Origin: CAMTWZ01 sp041749075 | GTDB lineage: Bacteria; Bacteroidota; Rhodothermia; Balneolales; HLUCCA01 | Length of the DNA: 64,000 nt | Assembly (NCBI GenBank): GCA_041749075.1 | Contig: JBGTBY010000010.1 | Span: 62,001-126,000 of the forward strand | Direction of reading: 5' to 3' | In this document: positions 45,276 through 54,433 of the stretch, one piece after another | Position numbering within the stretch: the stretch's first letter is position 1 | How the letters are laid out: each line of letters opens with the position of its first letter | Notes under the pieces: generated by a model | What the model saw: the letters and a program-made list of their open reading frames with translations, nothing else | Databases searched by the model: none | What the model was told of the DNA's origin: nothing | Translations under genes and position numbers: made by a program

Positions 45276-45318
45276 ATAAAAAAGTATAGCCTCAAATTTA
45301 CCAAACCTTATCGGATTT

Positions 45319-45513
45319 ATGATCGGCATAAAAATCAAAGACAACGAAAGCATCGACCGCGCAATCAACCGCTTCAAAAAAATGATGACCCGTTCGCGTA
45401 TCCTGATGGATTACAAAGAGCGTCAACAGTTTCTCAAGCCTTCTGAAGAGAAGCGCGAGCAGATGAAGAAAAGCGTGCGCGAAGAGCGTCGTCGTCAGCG
45501 CGAAGATTATTGA
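45319..45513 (+). CDS. rpsU: 30S ribosomal protein S21
   Basis: 64 residues, highly basic. SIDRAINRFKKMMTRSRIL followed by a Lys/Arg-rich tail (REERRRQRED) is the S21 pattern, length normal for the phylum. Divergent from the ABC-F gene; TATATTTA at 45255-45262 may be its promoter. Followed by a strong terminator. Confidence 0.93.
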   Translation: MIGIKIKDNESIDRAINRFKKMMTRSRILMDYKERQQFLKPSEEKREQMKKSVREERRRQREDY

Positions 45514-45538
45514 TCCTTGCCTGCTGAGTTTCCAATCC

Positions 45539-45573
45539 AAGCCGTGTCGGGCAACTGACATGGCTTTTTTTTT
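45539..45573 (+). terminator. Rho-independent terminator of rpsU
   Basis: AAGCCGTGTC and GACATGGCTT pair as a 10-base-pair stem (one G-U pair in RNA) with an 8-base loop, followed by a run of T. Confidence 0.85.
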
Positions 45574-45582
45574 ATTTTATTT

Positions 45583-45709
45583 GTTAGTCGTTTGTTGTTT
45601 GTGGTTAGTTGTAGTTCGAAACAGTAAAATTGGACTAGTCTCCCCTACTCACGACTCACGACTCACGATTTACGATTTACGACTTACAACAAACCACTAA
45701 CAACAAACA
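45583..45709. repeat. Inverted pair of heptamer-period arrays
   Basis: Left array 45583-45617: GTTAGTC, GTTTGTT, GTTTGTG, GTTAGTT, GTAGTTC. Right array 45647-45709, nine units: ACTCACG three times, ATTTACG twice, ACTTACA, ACAAACC, ACTAACA, ACAAACA. Bases 45591-45613 pair with 45685-45707 with 2 mismatches in 23, so the two arrays can form a long hairpin. The unit ends 3 bases before the DUF4920 start codon. It fills most of the 199-base gap after rpsU. Confidence 0.75.
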
Positions 45710-45712
45710 AAG

Positions 45713-46165
45713 ATGAAAGCACTTATCCTCCTCTTAGTCCTGATCGTATCCTGCTCCCCCGCTGAAAAGCAAATGGCTTGGGAATCGTTTGGAGCAGAGA
45801 TTACCCCTTTGAAAGCGACACCTGTGTCGGAGGTGATCGATCTGTTTGAATTGGATGTGGAATCGAAATTCAAAATATCGGGTGAATTGAAAGAAGTTTG
45901 CGCCTCGAAAGGATGCTGGACCATCATCGAGGCCGATGACGGACGCCTCGTGCGGGTCACCTTCAAAGATTATGGCTTTTTCTTGCCATTGGATGCGGCC
46001 GGTCGCACCGTGATCGCCGAAGGCGTTGGTTTCAAAAAGGTCACTTCGGTCGACGATCTTCGCCACTATGCTCTGGATGCGAAAAAAACGGAAGACGAGA
46101 TCACCGCCATCACCGAACCGAAAACCGAGTATCTGTTTGAAGCGGCTGGAGTGTTGCTGAACTGA
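45713..46165 (+). CDS. DUF4920 lipoprotein
   Basis: 150 residues; lipobox IVSC puts the lipidated cysteine at residue 14. The OB-like core with KISGELKEVCASKGCWTIIE and VRVTFKDYGFFLP is the DUF4920 pattern, with the conserved C-x5-GCW motif that may bind metal. Starts at the end of the heptamer array. Its TGA overlaps the next start (TGATG). Confidence 0.85.
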   Translation: MKALILLLVLIVSCSPAEKQMAWESFGAEITPLKATPVSEVIDLFELDVESKFKISGELKEVCASKGCWTIIEADDGRLVRVTFKDYGFFLPLDAAGRTVIAEGVGFKKVTSVDDLRHYALDAKKTEDEITAITEPKTEYLFEAAGVLLN

Positions 46166-46629
46166 TGCGGATTGTCGTCCTCATACTCGGCGTTACGATC
46201 GCCGCTTTCGGCTTCTACGCTTGTTCGGAAACGCCGTCGCATGTTCCCGCAACCGATTTACGGGCTGCAATGCAAGAACGGATGACCGATATCAAGCGCA
46301 TCAAGGCCGCGCTAGAAGCCGGGAAACCGCTTGTGGAGCATCCATTGACCTCGTTTGCCGGACTCCCCCACTCCGAGTTTGTAGATGGTGTGGAGGAGTA
46401 TCAGGATGCGCTGGCCGGCTTCGATCAACTGTATGCCGGCTTATTTACAGCAGCCGATCCGCAAGCCCATTTCAAGATCATTGTCACGTCTTGCGAATCG
46501 TGCCACATGCAAATTTGTCCCGGTCCCTTGAGAGGCATCAGGAACTTGAATCAAAACGCTCTGAACCAGCTTACGAATGGCACTGGAAATGTGCCTTCTG
46601 AGGTCACAACACCTCCGAATCCGAACTGA
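46165..46629 (+). CDS. Small secreted cytochrome c-like protein
   Basis: 154 residues with an N-terminal hydrophobic segment ending in FYAC (possible lipoprotein, Cys 20). A single heme site C-E-S-C-H is near residue 110, followed by M-Q-I-C. Translationally coupled to the DUF4920 gene. Helical layout before the heme site resembles small class I or II monoheme proteins. Its 3' end overlaps the convergent gene by 79 bases. Confidence 0.7.
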   Translation: MRIVVLILGVTIAAFGFYACSETPSHVPATDLRAAMQERMTDIKRIKAALEAGKPLVEHPLTSFAGLPHSEFVDGVEEYQDALAGFDQLYAGLFTAADPQAHFKIIVTSCESCHMQICPGPLRGIRNLNQNALNQLTNGTGNVPSEVTTPPNPN

Positions 46630-47378
46630 AACGCTTTGTTCGGCTCGGTCTGCAGACGAATACCTGGTATGATATAGGCGCTGATATCGTCGCCTCCGAA
46701 AAAGATCATCGAATCGAACACGAACGTACCGTTGCGAGTGACCTTGTTCATACCTGCAAATGACAATACTGCCCGGCTAAACGACTCTCCCTGACCTCCT
46801 ATATAGGCATAACCCGCAGATGTTGTGAAGTTGGCCGTGCGATCGCCCATGGTATAAGACGCGTAAGGAAGAATTCCGCCACCTCCGGCCTGCCAAATCG
46901 TGCCACCACCGAGCACACCGATTGCGGCGCTACGACGTTCGCCGAGATCAAAGGTGCGTTTTACCGACAAGATCACAGGTGATGCCCACCAGGTTGTCAT
47001 CAAACCTAAGCTCAGGTTGTCTCTTACACCAAATTGAATATCGGGACCTGCGATCGTCCAGTTGATATAACTTTCACCTTCCCGGATCGGAATTCCGTTC
47101 GTAGTAATGAAATATCGAGTCGCAAACAGATCCTGATGCTGGTCGTCGCCTAATTCAAAATCCCGGATGGATTTGATGGAATATTTGGGAAGTGCGATAT
47201 CACCACGATCGGTGGTTCTTAGTATGACTTCACGGGGGTCGCTGCTTACGATTTTTCCGGTGAAGCGAGTACCATCGGTCATTTCAATGACGACCTCTTT
47301 TTCAGGGTCGAATTCTTGAGAGTGACCAACTAGTGGTAGAGACAAAATCAGCGAGATTAGAACAACAAGGGTTTTCAT
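46551..47378 (-). CDS. Secreted, probably outer-membrane protein, unknown
   Basis: 275 residues from ATG 47378 (MKTLVVLISLILSLPLVGHS signal peptide); the frame extends to 47417. An early EVVIEMTDGTRFTGKIVSSDPREVILRT segment is an Sm-like/TPR-like strand unit common in secreted Bacteroidota proteins, followed by repeated barrel-type strands ending in VPFVSWFRAF. Convergent with the cytochrome gene, divergent from the cyanophycinase gene. Confidence 0.7.
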   Translation of the reverse strand: MKTLVVLISLILSLPLVGHSQEFDPEKEVVIEMTDGTRFTGKIVSSDPREVILRTTDRGDIALPKYSIKSIRDFELGDDQHQDLFATRYFITTNGIPIREGESYINWTIAGPDIQFGVRDNLSLGLMTTWWASPVILSVKRTFDLGERRSAAIGVLGGGTIWQAGGGGILPYASYTMGDRTANFTTSAGYAYIGGQGESFSRAVLSFAGMNKVTRNGTFVFDSMIFFGGDDISAYIIPGIRLQTEPNKAFQFGFGGVVTSEGTFPVPFVSWFRAF

Positions 47379-47429
47379 GATCAATGGTTTAGGTGAAAGG
47401 ATGTACTTTGATTCCATATCCTTCTACAA

Positions 47430-48449
47430 ATGAATTTACACACAGTTTCTACCATATTCATGTTACTCGCGGCTTGTGGCGCAACGCCATCCGCGAATCG
47501 GATCGATCCACCTTTGCGACCCTCCTCAATCGGTATTTCAGGAGATCCAGCGGATACGATCACATCCCCCATCCCATTGATTTTTCTGGGAGGTGGCTCC
47601 ACAGATCAGGATAATGCCATGACCCGCTTCCTTCAAGCCGCAAACGGCGGGGATGTGAGTGTGATCCGGGCCTCCGGCTCAACCGGATACAATGACTACA
47701 TGATGGAGTTGGCGGATATCCATTCGGCGGAATCGTTTCTCATCACGAGTCGCGATGCGGCGTCTAACACCACGACGAACCAACTGATATCCTTTTCGGA
47801 AGCCTTGTTTGTTGCTGGAGGCGACCAGTGGAATTATGCGATGCATTGGAGCGAAACACCTCTAGACGCGACCATTCGGGGCTTGAAAGACGTGAAACGC
47901 ATCCCATTCGGTGGAACCAGCGCAGGTGCCATGATATGGGGCGGGCGATTCTTCGACGCTCGAAACGGAACCATTTCCAGTGCCGAGGCCTTGGCCAATC
48001 CGTTCGATGAGAAACTGAGTTTGAGTCCGGGCCTGTTCGGATCGGCACCCATCCTGCGGAACTTCATCATCGACACCCATTTTTCGGAGCGCGACCGCGA
48101 AGGCCGGCTGATGTCGTTCATGGCAAGAGGCAGAACGATTAATTATTCACCCGGTGGCATTGCGATCGACGAAAAAACCGCGTTTGTGATTGATGAGGAT
48201 GGAATCGGAACGGCGTATGGCCTAGGATTTGTGTGGATCTATCTGCCGGATGAAGCCCTTGGCGGACCCGAAACCCTTGCTGCGGCTACGCCACTCACTT
48301 GGAACAGAGGTGGCCGTGCTGTACGCGTCTGGAAACTATCCAGCGGCGACCGTTTCGATCTAAACTCGCTTCAGACCTTGGATCGACCATCCGGATATTA
48401 TGCCTTCGTCGTGAACGGCCAGTTTACCATCACCGCAGACAATGAGTGA
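47430..48449 (+). CDS. Cyanophycinase-like peptidase S51 family protein
   Basis: 339 residues. Lipobox LAAC with Cys at 16. Core motifs IFLGGGSTDQ, LFVAGGDQWNY and GGTSAGAMIWGG carrying the nucleophile Ser match cyanophycinase/peptidase E enzymes; DTHFSERDREGRL supplies the His. Predicted to cleave cyanophycin-like or aspartyl peptides, exported here. No cyanophycin synthetase is in view. Its stop abuts the convergent DUF5916 gene. Confidence 0.85.
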   Translation: MNLHTVSTIFMLLAACGATPSANRIDPPLRPSSIGISGDPADTITSPIPLIFLGGGSTDQDNAMTRFLQAANGGDVSVIRASGSTGYNDYMMELADIHSAESFLITSRDAASNTTTNQLISFSEALFVAGGDQWNYAMHWSETPLDATIRGLKDVKRIPFGGTSAGAMIWGGRFFDARNGTISSAEALANPFDEKLSLSPGLFGSAPILRNFIIDTHFSERDREGRLMSFMARGRTINYSPGGIAIDEKTAFVIDEDGIGTAYGLGFVWIYLPDEALGGPETLAAATPLTWNRGGRAVRVWKLSSGDRFDLNSLQTLDRPSGYYAFVVNGQFTITADNE

Positions 48450-50876
48450 TCACCAGCGATTGAAGAACCAGATCACTTTCGCAGAAACCGATGTGAAACG
48501 TGGCTGATCCAACACGTTCTTGAAATTTTCAGCGTACGCTAGCGAGACATCCTGACTGTTTGCGGTCAAATTTGTTTTTGCGTTCAAGTTCAGATAACTG
48601 CCCGGCGCGAACTGGAATTGATAGTTGAAATCAACCGACAGGAAATTGAAGTTGGTCTGAGGGGAATTGGTTGGGAGTGTGGTGGTCGGTGTTAGAGAGC
48701 GGTCGGTGCCGAGCGAGTAAAAACGGTGGTAACTCACACGGCTCCAATTGTGATAGACCCTAAGATTCGCGCTCTGTTTCACGCTGATCGTGTAGTTCAT
48801 CGTCATGCTGTTGTTCAAGCGTCGGATGTCGCGTTGACCGATGAGTACGTCCCCATTCACAAGATTACCTCCGAATCCGCCACGAGCGTTCAGGCTGATG
48901 TTCCGGTCGATCTGATGGGAGATGTTCAATCGGTCCGAGAGTCGCAAGCGGGTGCTGAGCGATGTTTCAAGAATATGCTGCTTCCATTCAGGAATAAATC
49001 CATACCGGTGGTTGATGTTCAACCGCACCATTTTACGATCGTCGGTGGTTAAGCCGGTACCTGTCATCCACATGCCGGGTCGATGTAAGATGTAGCCGGA
49101 TTGACGAGCATCATAGAAATCATTTTGTCCCCATGGGCGAGTCCAAATCCATCCGAACATGTTGTAATTGTTCTTTGACCGCCCCCATCCGCCTAGCTCC
49201 ACGCCATACTGGTTGAACGTAAATTCGTTGAGTCGATGATCCAGGTCCATCTCAATCCATGCTTCCGTGGATTGATACATCCCGATACCTTCCGGACGCT
49301 TATACCTGACATTGAACTCTTGGCGTATATAGTTCGGTGCGTTCTGAAATCCGAAATCATTGATGTTGTAATCTTGGGATGTCACATCCAGCTCGTATTC
49401 GGAAGTAAAGGTTCCGCTGATCTTACCAACTTCGAGCTCGCCTCGAAATCCGTTTCCACCATATGCACCATTATCGGTGACGCTTGACATGAATCCGTTC
49501 AGTTGCAATGCATAGGTGTTCGACTTATCAAAAAGCTCCATCGAGGCGTTGGTGACGTTCGCTTTGCGGAGTCCGTCGCCTCTCCACACATTCGTGTTTA
49601 GAATTCCGATACGGTTTCGTCCTGCGAAAATGCGGTCGACAGATAGGATATTGAAGTTCATCCATGGGTCGACCCGTCGATCTTCCGTGTTTCCGAGGGA
49701 GTCGGTGAAACTGGCGTGGGTTGGTCTGGTCACCGCATTCAAAAAGCCGACACCAACTCCATTCGATGCGCGACCAGTGATCTTGAACGCATTCAGCAAG
49801 GCCGGATTCTCGTTTCGCTCGCGTATGGTTTCACCTGGACGCACCACCGCGCTGGCCGATCGAACCGATTCACCGATACGACGTGAGTAAAACAGATTTC
49901 CACGATCAAACAATTCCGTGCCTTCAGTGAAAAAAGGCCTGTTTTCTTGATATCGCACATCAAATGGCGACAGATTCAGAATCACATCATCGCTTTGCAC
50001 TTGGCTGAAATCCGGTACCAATGTGAGATCCAATGTGAATGCCTCATTGATGCCATAGCGCAAATCCGTACCGAAATTATATCCTAAAGAGGAACTGGTT
50101 GATCCGTAACTGGATCGGACAGCCGACGCATATGGATACAACTCCAAACGCAGCGGTGGTTTCACATTCCGAATTCCGGTCAATGTGCCGAATTGGTTCA
50201 GAAGCCCAGATACTTTCTCATCAAACGGCACGCTGAAACTCTCCTCATTGTGGCGTTTGTTCACCCGATAAAGTAAGAATCCCCATTCTTGAACGGCCAC
50301 AGCGGGAAATCGGATCGCGGCAAATGGAATCTTCATTTCAACAATCCATCCGAATTCATCGATGGATACCGCACTCTCCCATACTGCGTTCCAACCCGGA
50401 TCCTCATTTCCGTTTCCTGAAAACAGGATGTCGGTTTGAACACCCGAAGACGAGACAAAAAAACCGTAGCCGGTTTGGGCTTTTTTGTAGGGATCCACTG
50501 CGATCGCAACCACATCAGCCACCGCATTCATTCCGTCTCTAGGCGTGAGTTCACGTGGAATAAGACGCGGTTCATCGTCATACATGCGAATGGCGAAGTA
50601 AACTGCCGAATCATCATAATAAATCGCGTATTCGGTATCGTATCGTGAGGGTTCACCATAGTTGGGCTTGACTTGGCGAAACCGTTGACGCACCACGTCA
50701 GGATGGGATTTCCAAACCGATTCATCCAAAACACCATCGATCTTGATCGTTGCGTCGTCACTCAAACGAAACGCTTGCGATGTGTAGCTTCGATCTGTAC
50801 CCCTAGTGGGTACAGGGGTATCGGCAATGGAACCTGAAAGACCCGTTACCAGAGCGACGAAAACAATAGGAGACAT
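48450..50876 (-). CDS. DUF5916/CBM9-like outer-membrane protein
   Basis: 808 residues. After an N-terminal signal-like segment comes a CBM9-type domain (IKIDGVLDESVWKS..., then YDDSAVYFAIRMYDDEP) and a long DUF5916 beta-barrel region (FFTEGTELFDRGNLFYSRRIGE is the signature; the C-terminus VSAKVIWFFNRW is barrel-like). Substrate unknown, probably a carbohydrate or peptide-linked surface role. A palindrome in the first codons (GTACCC/GGGTAC at 50797-50813) could fold in the mRNA. Confidence 0.88.
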   Translation of the reverse strand: MSPIVFVALVTGLSGSIADTPVPTRGTDRSYTSQAFRLSDDATIKIDGVLDESVWKSHPDVVRQRFRQVKPNYGEPSRYDTEYAIYYDDSAVYFAIRMYDDEPRLIPRELTPRDGMNAVADVVAIAVDPYKKAQTGYGFFVSSSGVQTDILFSGNGNEDPGWNAVWESAVSIDEFGWIVEMKIPFAAIRFPAVAVQEWGFLLYRVNKRHNEESFSVPFDEKVSGLLNQFGTLTGIRNVKPPLRLELYPYASAVRSSYGSTSSSLGYNFGTDLRYGINEAFTLDLTLVPDFSQVQSDDVILNLSPFDVRYQENRPFFTEGTELFDRGNLFYSRRIGESVRSASAVVRPGETIRERNENPALLNAFKITGRASNGVGVGFLNAVTRPTHASFTDSLGNTEDRRVDPWMNFNILSVDRIFAGRNRIGILNTNVWRGDGLRKANVTNASMELFDKSNTYALQLNGFMSSVTDNGAYGGNGFRGELEVGKISGTFTSEYELDVTSQDYNINDFGFQNAPNYIRQEFNVRYKRPEGIGMYQSTEAWIEMDLDHRLNEFTFNQYGVELGGWGRSKNNYNMFGWIWTRPWGQNDFYDARQSGYILHRPGMWMTGTGLTTDDRKMVRLNINHRYGFIPEWKQHILETSLSTRLRLSDRLNISHQIDRNISLNARGGFGGNLVNGDVLIGQRDIRRLNNSMTMNYTISVKQSANLRVYHNWSRVSYHRFYSLGTDRSLTPTTTLPTNSPQTNFNFLSVDFNYQFQFAPGSYLNLNAKTNLTANSQDVSLAYAENFKNVLDQPRFTSVSAKVIWFFNRW

Positions 50877-50979
50877 GGAGATACAGATAGATATGAGAAG
50901 AGCAAGAAAGTTACCAAAGCAACGACATCTCCTATCGTTAGGTTTCGATCCCTAACCTCATTCACATGTAAAAAATTGC

Positions 50980-52284
50980 TCAGATCGCCTTGACAATGTC
51001 CTTCAGGCTTTTACCGGGCACAACCACTTGCCCGAATCCGGAGCGTTTCGCTTCTTTGACCCGACGTTCAAGCATTGGCACAGCACGGACTTCGCCTCCC
51101 AATCCCACTTCACCGATGTAGACACTCCCTTTTTTCAGAGGTTGATCCATCCAGGCGGAAACCAAGGCCATGCATATGGCTAGATCAAGGGATGGATCTT
51201 GAATTTTGAGACCACCCACCACATTCACAAAGACATCTTTTTGGGTGAAGGCGATCTTCACACGCTGCTCTAGTACAGCGATGAGCATTTGCACGCGCTT
51301 CTGGTCGATACCTGTCGCGGTTCTCTGAGGCGTGGCATAGGTAGCGGATGTGACCAGTGCTTGGACTTCGATCACCAACGGCCGGGTTCCTTCCAGCACC
51401 ACACTCAAAGCCGTTCCACTCGTATCGGGATTGTAATCGGCCAGAAAGATGTCGGATGGTTGATCCACATCCACCAGCCCACCTTCATCCATCCGGAACA
51501 CACCGATTTCGCCAGAAGGACCGAACCGGTTTTTGGATGTTCGAAGCAGACGGTACATCGCGTGTCCGTCGCCTTCGAACTGGATGACGGCATCCACCAT
51601 ATGTTCGAGCACGCGCGGACCGGCCAATTCACCATCTTTTGTGACATGACCGATAATGAGTACCGTGATTCCTTGTTGTTTCGCGATGCGTTGCAATACG
51701 GCGGCTGATTCACGGATTTGAGTGACAGAGCCTGGCAACGGATCCAAATCCGATCGATAGACGGTCTGGATGGAATCAATGATGAGGACATCCGGCGGAT
51801 CGACTTTCACAATTTCGGCCAGTTGCAGCATGTCTGTTTCGTGTGAAAGCAGGATTCGGTTCGCCGACATCCCCAAACGGTCGGCCCGTTGCCGCAACTG
51901 AGCGCCACTCTCCTCCCCGCTGATATACCAAACCGACACGTCCGACAGATGCGACGCCACTTGAAGCGCGAGCGTACTTTTGCCGATTCCAGGGTCGCCT
52001 CCCAATAAGACGAACGATCCCCTCACCAAGCCGCCTCCCAGCACCCGATCGAGCTCCGCCGAGCCCGTACTCCAACGCTTGGCTTCATCCGGCGCCACGT
52101 CAGACAAACGCACAGGTCGCTTCGACTCTCCCGAGCCCGTCTTGGCTTTGTGATCCACACCCTTGGCCGCAACCACATGCTCCTCAAACGTGTTCCAAGC
52201 CTCGCAGGATGGACATTTTCCCAACCACTTGGCCGATTCATACCCGCATGCGGTGCAATAATGAACGCGTTTAGCCTTCGCCAT
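50980..52284 (-). CDS. radA: DNA repair protein RadA/Sms
   Basis: 434 residues. N-terminal zinc finger C10-x2-C13...C24-x2-C27, Walker A GGDPGIGKST, the RadA-specific KNRFG motif (TSKNRFGPSGEIGVF) and a C-terminal Lon-like domain. Helps process recombination intermediates. Overlaps the upstream flippase-like gene by 14 bases. Confidence 0.96.
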   Translation of the reverse strand: MAKAKRVHYCTACGYESAKWLGKCPSCEAWNTFEEHVVAAKGVDHKAKTGSGESKRPVRLSDVAPDEAKRWSTGSAELDRVLGGGLVRGSFVLLGGDPGIGKSTLALQVASHLSDVSVWYISGEESGAQLRQRADRLGMSANRILLSHETDMLQLAEIVKVDPPDVLIIDSIQTVYRSDLDPLPGSVTQIRESAAVLQRIAKQQGITVLIIGHVTKDGELAGPRVLEHMVDAVIQFEGDGHAMYRLLRTSKNRFGPSGEIGVFRMDEGGLVDVDQPSDIFLADYNPDTSGTALSVVLEGTRPLVIEVQALVTSATYATPQRTATGIDQKRVQMLIAVLEQRVKIAFTQKDVFVNVVGGLKIQDPSLDLAICMALVSAWMDQPLKKGSVYIGEVGLGGEVRAVPMLERRVKEAKRSGFGQVVVPGKSLKDIVKAI

Positions 52285-53344
52285 GCTCGGGTTTGGTTCT
52301 AAAATTGAACAGTCGATTCGCCGGATTCACATACCACGACAGTACCAACATCCCCAACCCGATGCTTAGATAAAACGTGAGTACCCGCCATACGAAAATG
52401 GCAATACCAATGAACTGAGGTCGGTCGAATAACGGACCCTGAAACAAGGCGAACAATCCTTCCACGCCACCACTTCCACCGGGAGTAGGCATGAAAAATC
52501 CGGCCAAGGTCATTCCGACGGAACGGACATAGGACAGCAACACATCCGCCGGAAGAAAACTCAACACCACAATGGTTGGAACGGCGAATTTCGTGATCCA
52601 TCCCAACGTGGAAATGAAAAAGGCTTTCAAAATGAACGATGGTGGTTTGTTGTTGAGCTCTTGTGAAAATCCAACCAGGCGGTCCAATTCATTCATCACG
52701 GTTTGGCGGATCCGATTCAGGAACGGCAATCTCGTTACGTAATCAAACACAACTCGAAGTACGTTCGGATTCCTCAGAATTCCATATGCCAATAGGAAGG
52801 CATACACCATCATGAACCCGAAGGCCACCATCAGTGCTCCGGTTCCTAGTGCCCCGGCTCCATCGGGAATGATTTCATAATAGAAACCTGCGACAATGAG
52901 AATGGGGATGATGGCTACATATAGAAGTTGATCCAACAACAAGGAATACAACATGATGGCACCGGATTTTCCAAGGGATATGCCTTCTTTGGTCATCACA
53001 TAGGTGGCCACAGGGGCTCCGCCGATGGTGGATGGAGTGATCGCGCTGGCCAAATCCCAGAACAGCACGATTCGGAAGGATGCGGCCCAACTCAGGGTTT
53101 TATCGGCTAGGAAGCGGATTTTCATGGCTGAAAACCAGATGCGCATCATGGCCACGACAAAGGCGATGGCCAATCCGGGCAAACGCTTGAGTTTGAGGTG
53201 TTGCAGGCCATCGGGCGTCCAGGTCCACCAAATCACCAAGGCCATGCTCAACACGCTCAACCCGATGGAAAACCATAGGTAGCGTTTCGAAAACAGTCCA
53301 CGTGGATCTGTGGTTGAGAATATGGAGGATGTAGCCTTAGACAA
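52271..53344 (-). CDS. Lysylphosphatidylglycerol synthase-type/flippase-like membrane protein (UPF0104)
   Basis: 357 residues with about eight membrane helices. ITPSTIGGAPVATYVMTKEGIS and FFMPTPGGSGGVEGLFALF are the two signatures of the UPF0104 family. No aminoacyl-transferase domain is attached, so it is not a full MprF. Function is uncertain, perhaps lipid translocation. Confidence 0.85.
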   Translation of the reverse strand: MSKATSSIFSTTDPRGLFSKRYLWFSIGLSVLSMALVIWWTWTPDGLQHLKLKRLPGLAIAFVVAMMRIWFSAMKIRFLADKTLSWAASFRIVLFWDLASAITPSTIGGAPVATYVMTKEGISLGKSGAIMLYSLLLDQLLYVAIIPILIVAGFYYEIIPDGAGALGTGALMVAFGFMMVYAFLLAYGILRNPNVLRVVFDYVTRLPFLNRIRQTVMNELDRLVGFSQELNNKPPSFILKAFFISTLGWITKFAVPTIVVLSFLPADVLLSYVRSVGMTLAGFFMPTPGGSGGVEGLFALFQGPLFDRPQFIGIAIFVWRVLTFYLSIGLGMLVLSWYVNPANRLFNFRTKPEHGEG

Positions 53345-53383
53345 TGGTGATCGAGACCGTAGTGAATCGACTTTACGGAATGT

Positions 53384-54313
53384 TCACAAGATAACCGAAT
53401 CCAGTCGCTCTTTTACGGAACGATAGTCGGCCAAAAACCGCATGATAATGTCACGAGCCGAGGGAATATCTTTAATCATTCCGGAAATCTGACCAATCTC
53501 GAACTCGCCTTCATCCAGATTCCCTTCGAAGATGCCTTTACGAGCTCGGCCACGTCCCAATAAGTCTTTCAGATGGTCGGATGTGGCGCCTTCTTCTTCC
53601 ATCGCCTTAACGGCTTCGTAGAATGGCGTTTTCAGGAGCCGGGTAGGTACGAGAGATTTCAGGACGAGGGCGGTGTCCCCATCCCCGGCTTGCACGGCCA
53701 ATTGCTTATAGGTGTCGTGCGCCGAGCTTTCTTGGCAAACCGCGAACCGTGTGCCGACTTGCACCGCGCTAGCGCCAAGGGCAAGGGCGGCGGCCATGGC
53801 ACGTCCGTCACCAATGCCACCTGCGGCGATCACGGGAACACGATCTTCGACCGCATCGACCACTTGCGGAACCAGACACATCGTGGTGATTTCATCACGG
53901 CCGTTATGTCCGCCCGCTTCGAATCCTTCGGCAACAACAACATCCACGCCACGATCGACCGCTTTTTTCGCTTGGGTCACATTGGAAACCACATGGGCGA
54001 CCTGAATGCCTCGATCCTTCAAAATGGCGGTGAACGTCCCAGGATTGCCGGCCGATGTGAACACGATGCGGATTCCTTCCTGCATCACAATGTCCATCTG
54101 CTCTTCGGCATGTGAATGCATCAGGGGGATGTTCACGCCGAAGGGCTCATCTGTGGCCACCTTGCATTTGCGGATGTGCTCGCGAAACAGATCCGGAGTC
54201 ATGGAACCACCGCCGATCAGCCCCAATCCACCTGCATTCGACACAGCGGATGCCAGCCTCCAACCGGAAACCCAGACCATGCCTGCTTGTACGATCTTTG
54301 TTCTAGGAATCAC
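53384..54313 (-). CDS. Nitronate monooxygenase/FabK-like flavoprotein, N-terminus short
   Basis: 309 residues from GTG 54313. QAGMVWVSGWRLASAVSNAGG, AEGFEAGGHNGRDE and VPVIAAGGIGDGRAMAAALA are the FMN-binding motifs of the 2-nitropropane dioxygenase/FabK family. Family members usually carry about 14 more residues (a LLGI-x-P segment) before QAGM. Here that part is absent because a 7-base-period array starts five bases upstream and contains an in-frame stop, so the 5' end may have been replaced. Confidence 0.85.
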   Translation of the reverse strand: MIPRTKIVQAGMVWVSGWRLASAVSNAGGLGLIGGGSMTPDLFREHIRKCKVATDEPFGVNIPLMHSHAEEQMDIVMQEGIRIVFTSAGNPGTFTAILKDRGIQVAHVVSNVTQAKKAVDRGVDVVVAEGFEAGGHNGRDEITTMCLVPQVVDAVEDRVPVIAAGGIGDGRAMAAALALGASAVQVGTRFAVCQESSAHDTYKQLAVQAGDGDTALVLKSLVPTRLLKTPFYEAVKAMEEEGATSDHLKDLLGRGRARKGIFEGNLDEGEFEIGQISGMIKDIPSARDIIMRFLADYRSVKERLDSVIL

Positions 54314-54317
54314 AATC

Positions 54318-54345
54318 GTTAGTTGTTAGTCGCTTGTTGTTAGTT
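54318..54345. repeat. Left heptamer-period array beside the four-helix-bundle gene
   Basis: GTTAGTT, GTTAGTC, GCTTGTT, GTTAGTT. The stretch 54317-54348 matches the reverse complement of the right array (54790-54821) at about 25 of 32 positions, so the two behave as inverted terminal repeats. Confidence 0.7.
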
Positions 54346-54433
54346 GCAAAGAATCGTTACTGAATTTGTGCAAATCATGTAAGGAATTTAAAAAAACCGC
54401 CTTTGTATATATAACAAGAACTAAGGAGAACCT

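Noticed and set aside
45647..45709. Tandem units considered as a CRISPR array
   Set aside because: Units are 7 bases with no spacers, and no cas genes are nearby.
50797..50813. GTACCC/GGGTAC palindrome near the DUF5916 start as an operator
   Set aside because: It lies inside the coding region about 20 codons in and has no second copy; it could be chance.
50937..50956. GTTAGG/CCTAAC hairpin between radA and the DUF5916 gene
   Set aside because: Short stem with no T run; not convincing as terminator or riboswitch.
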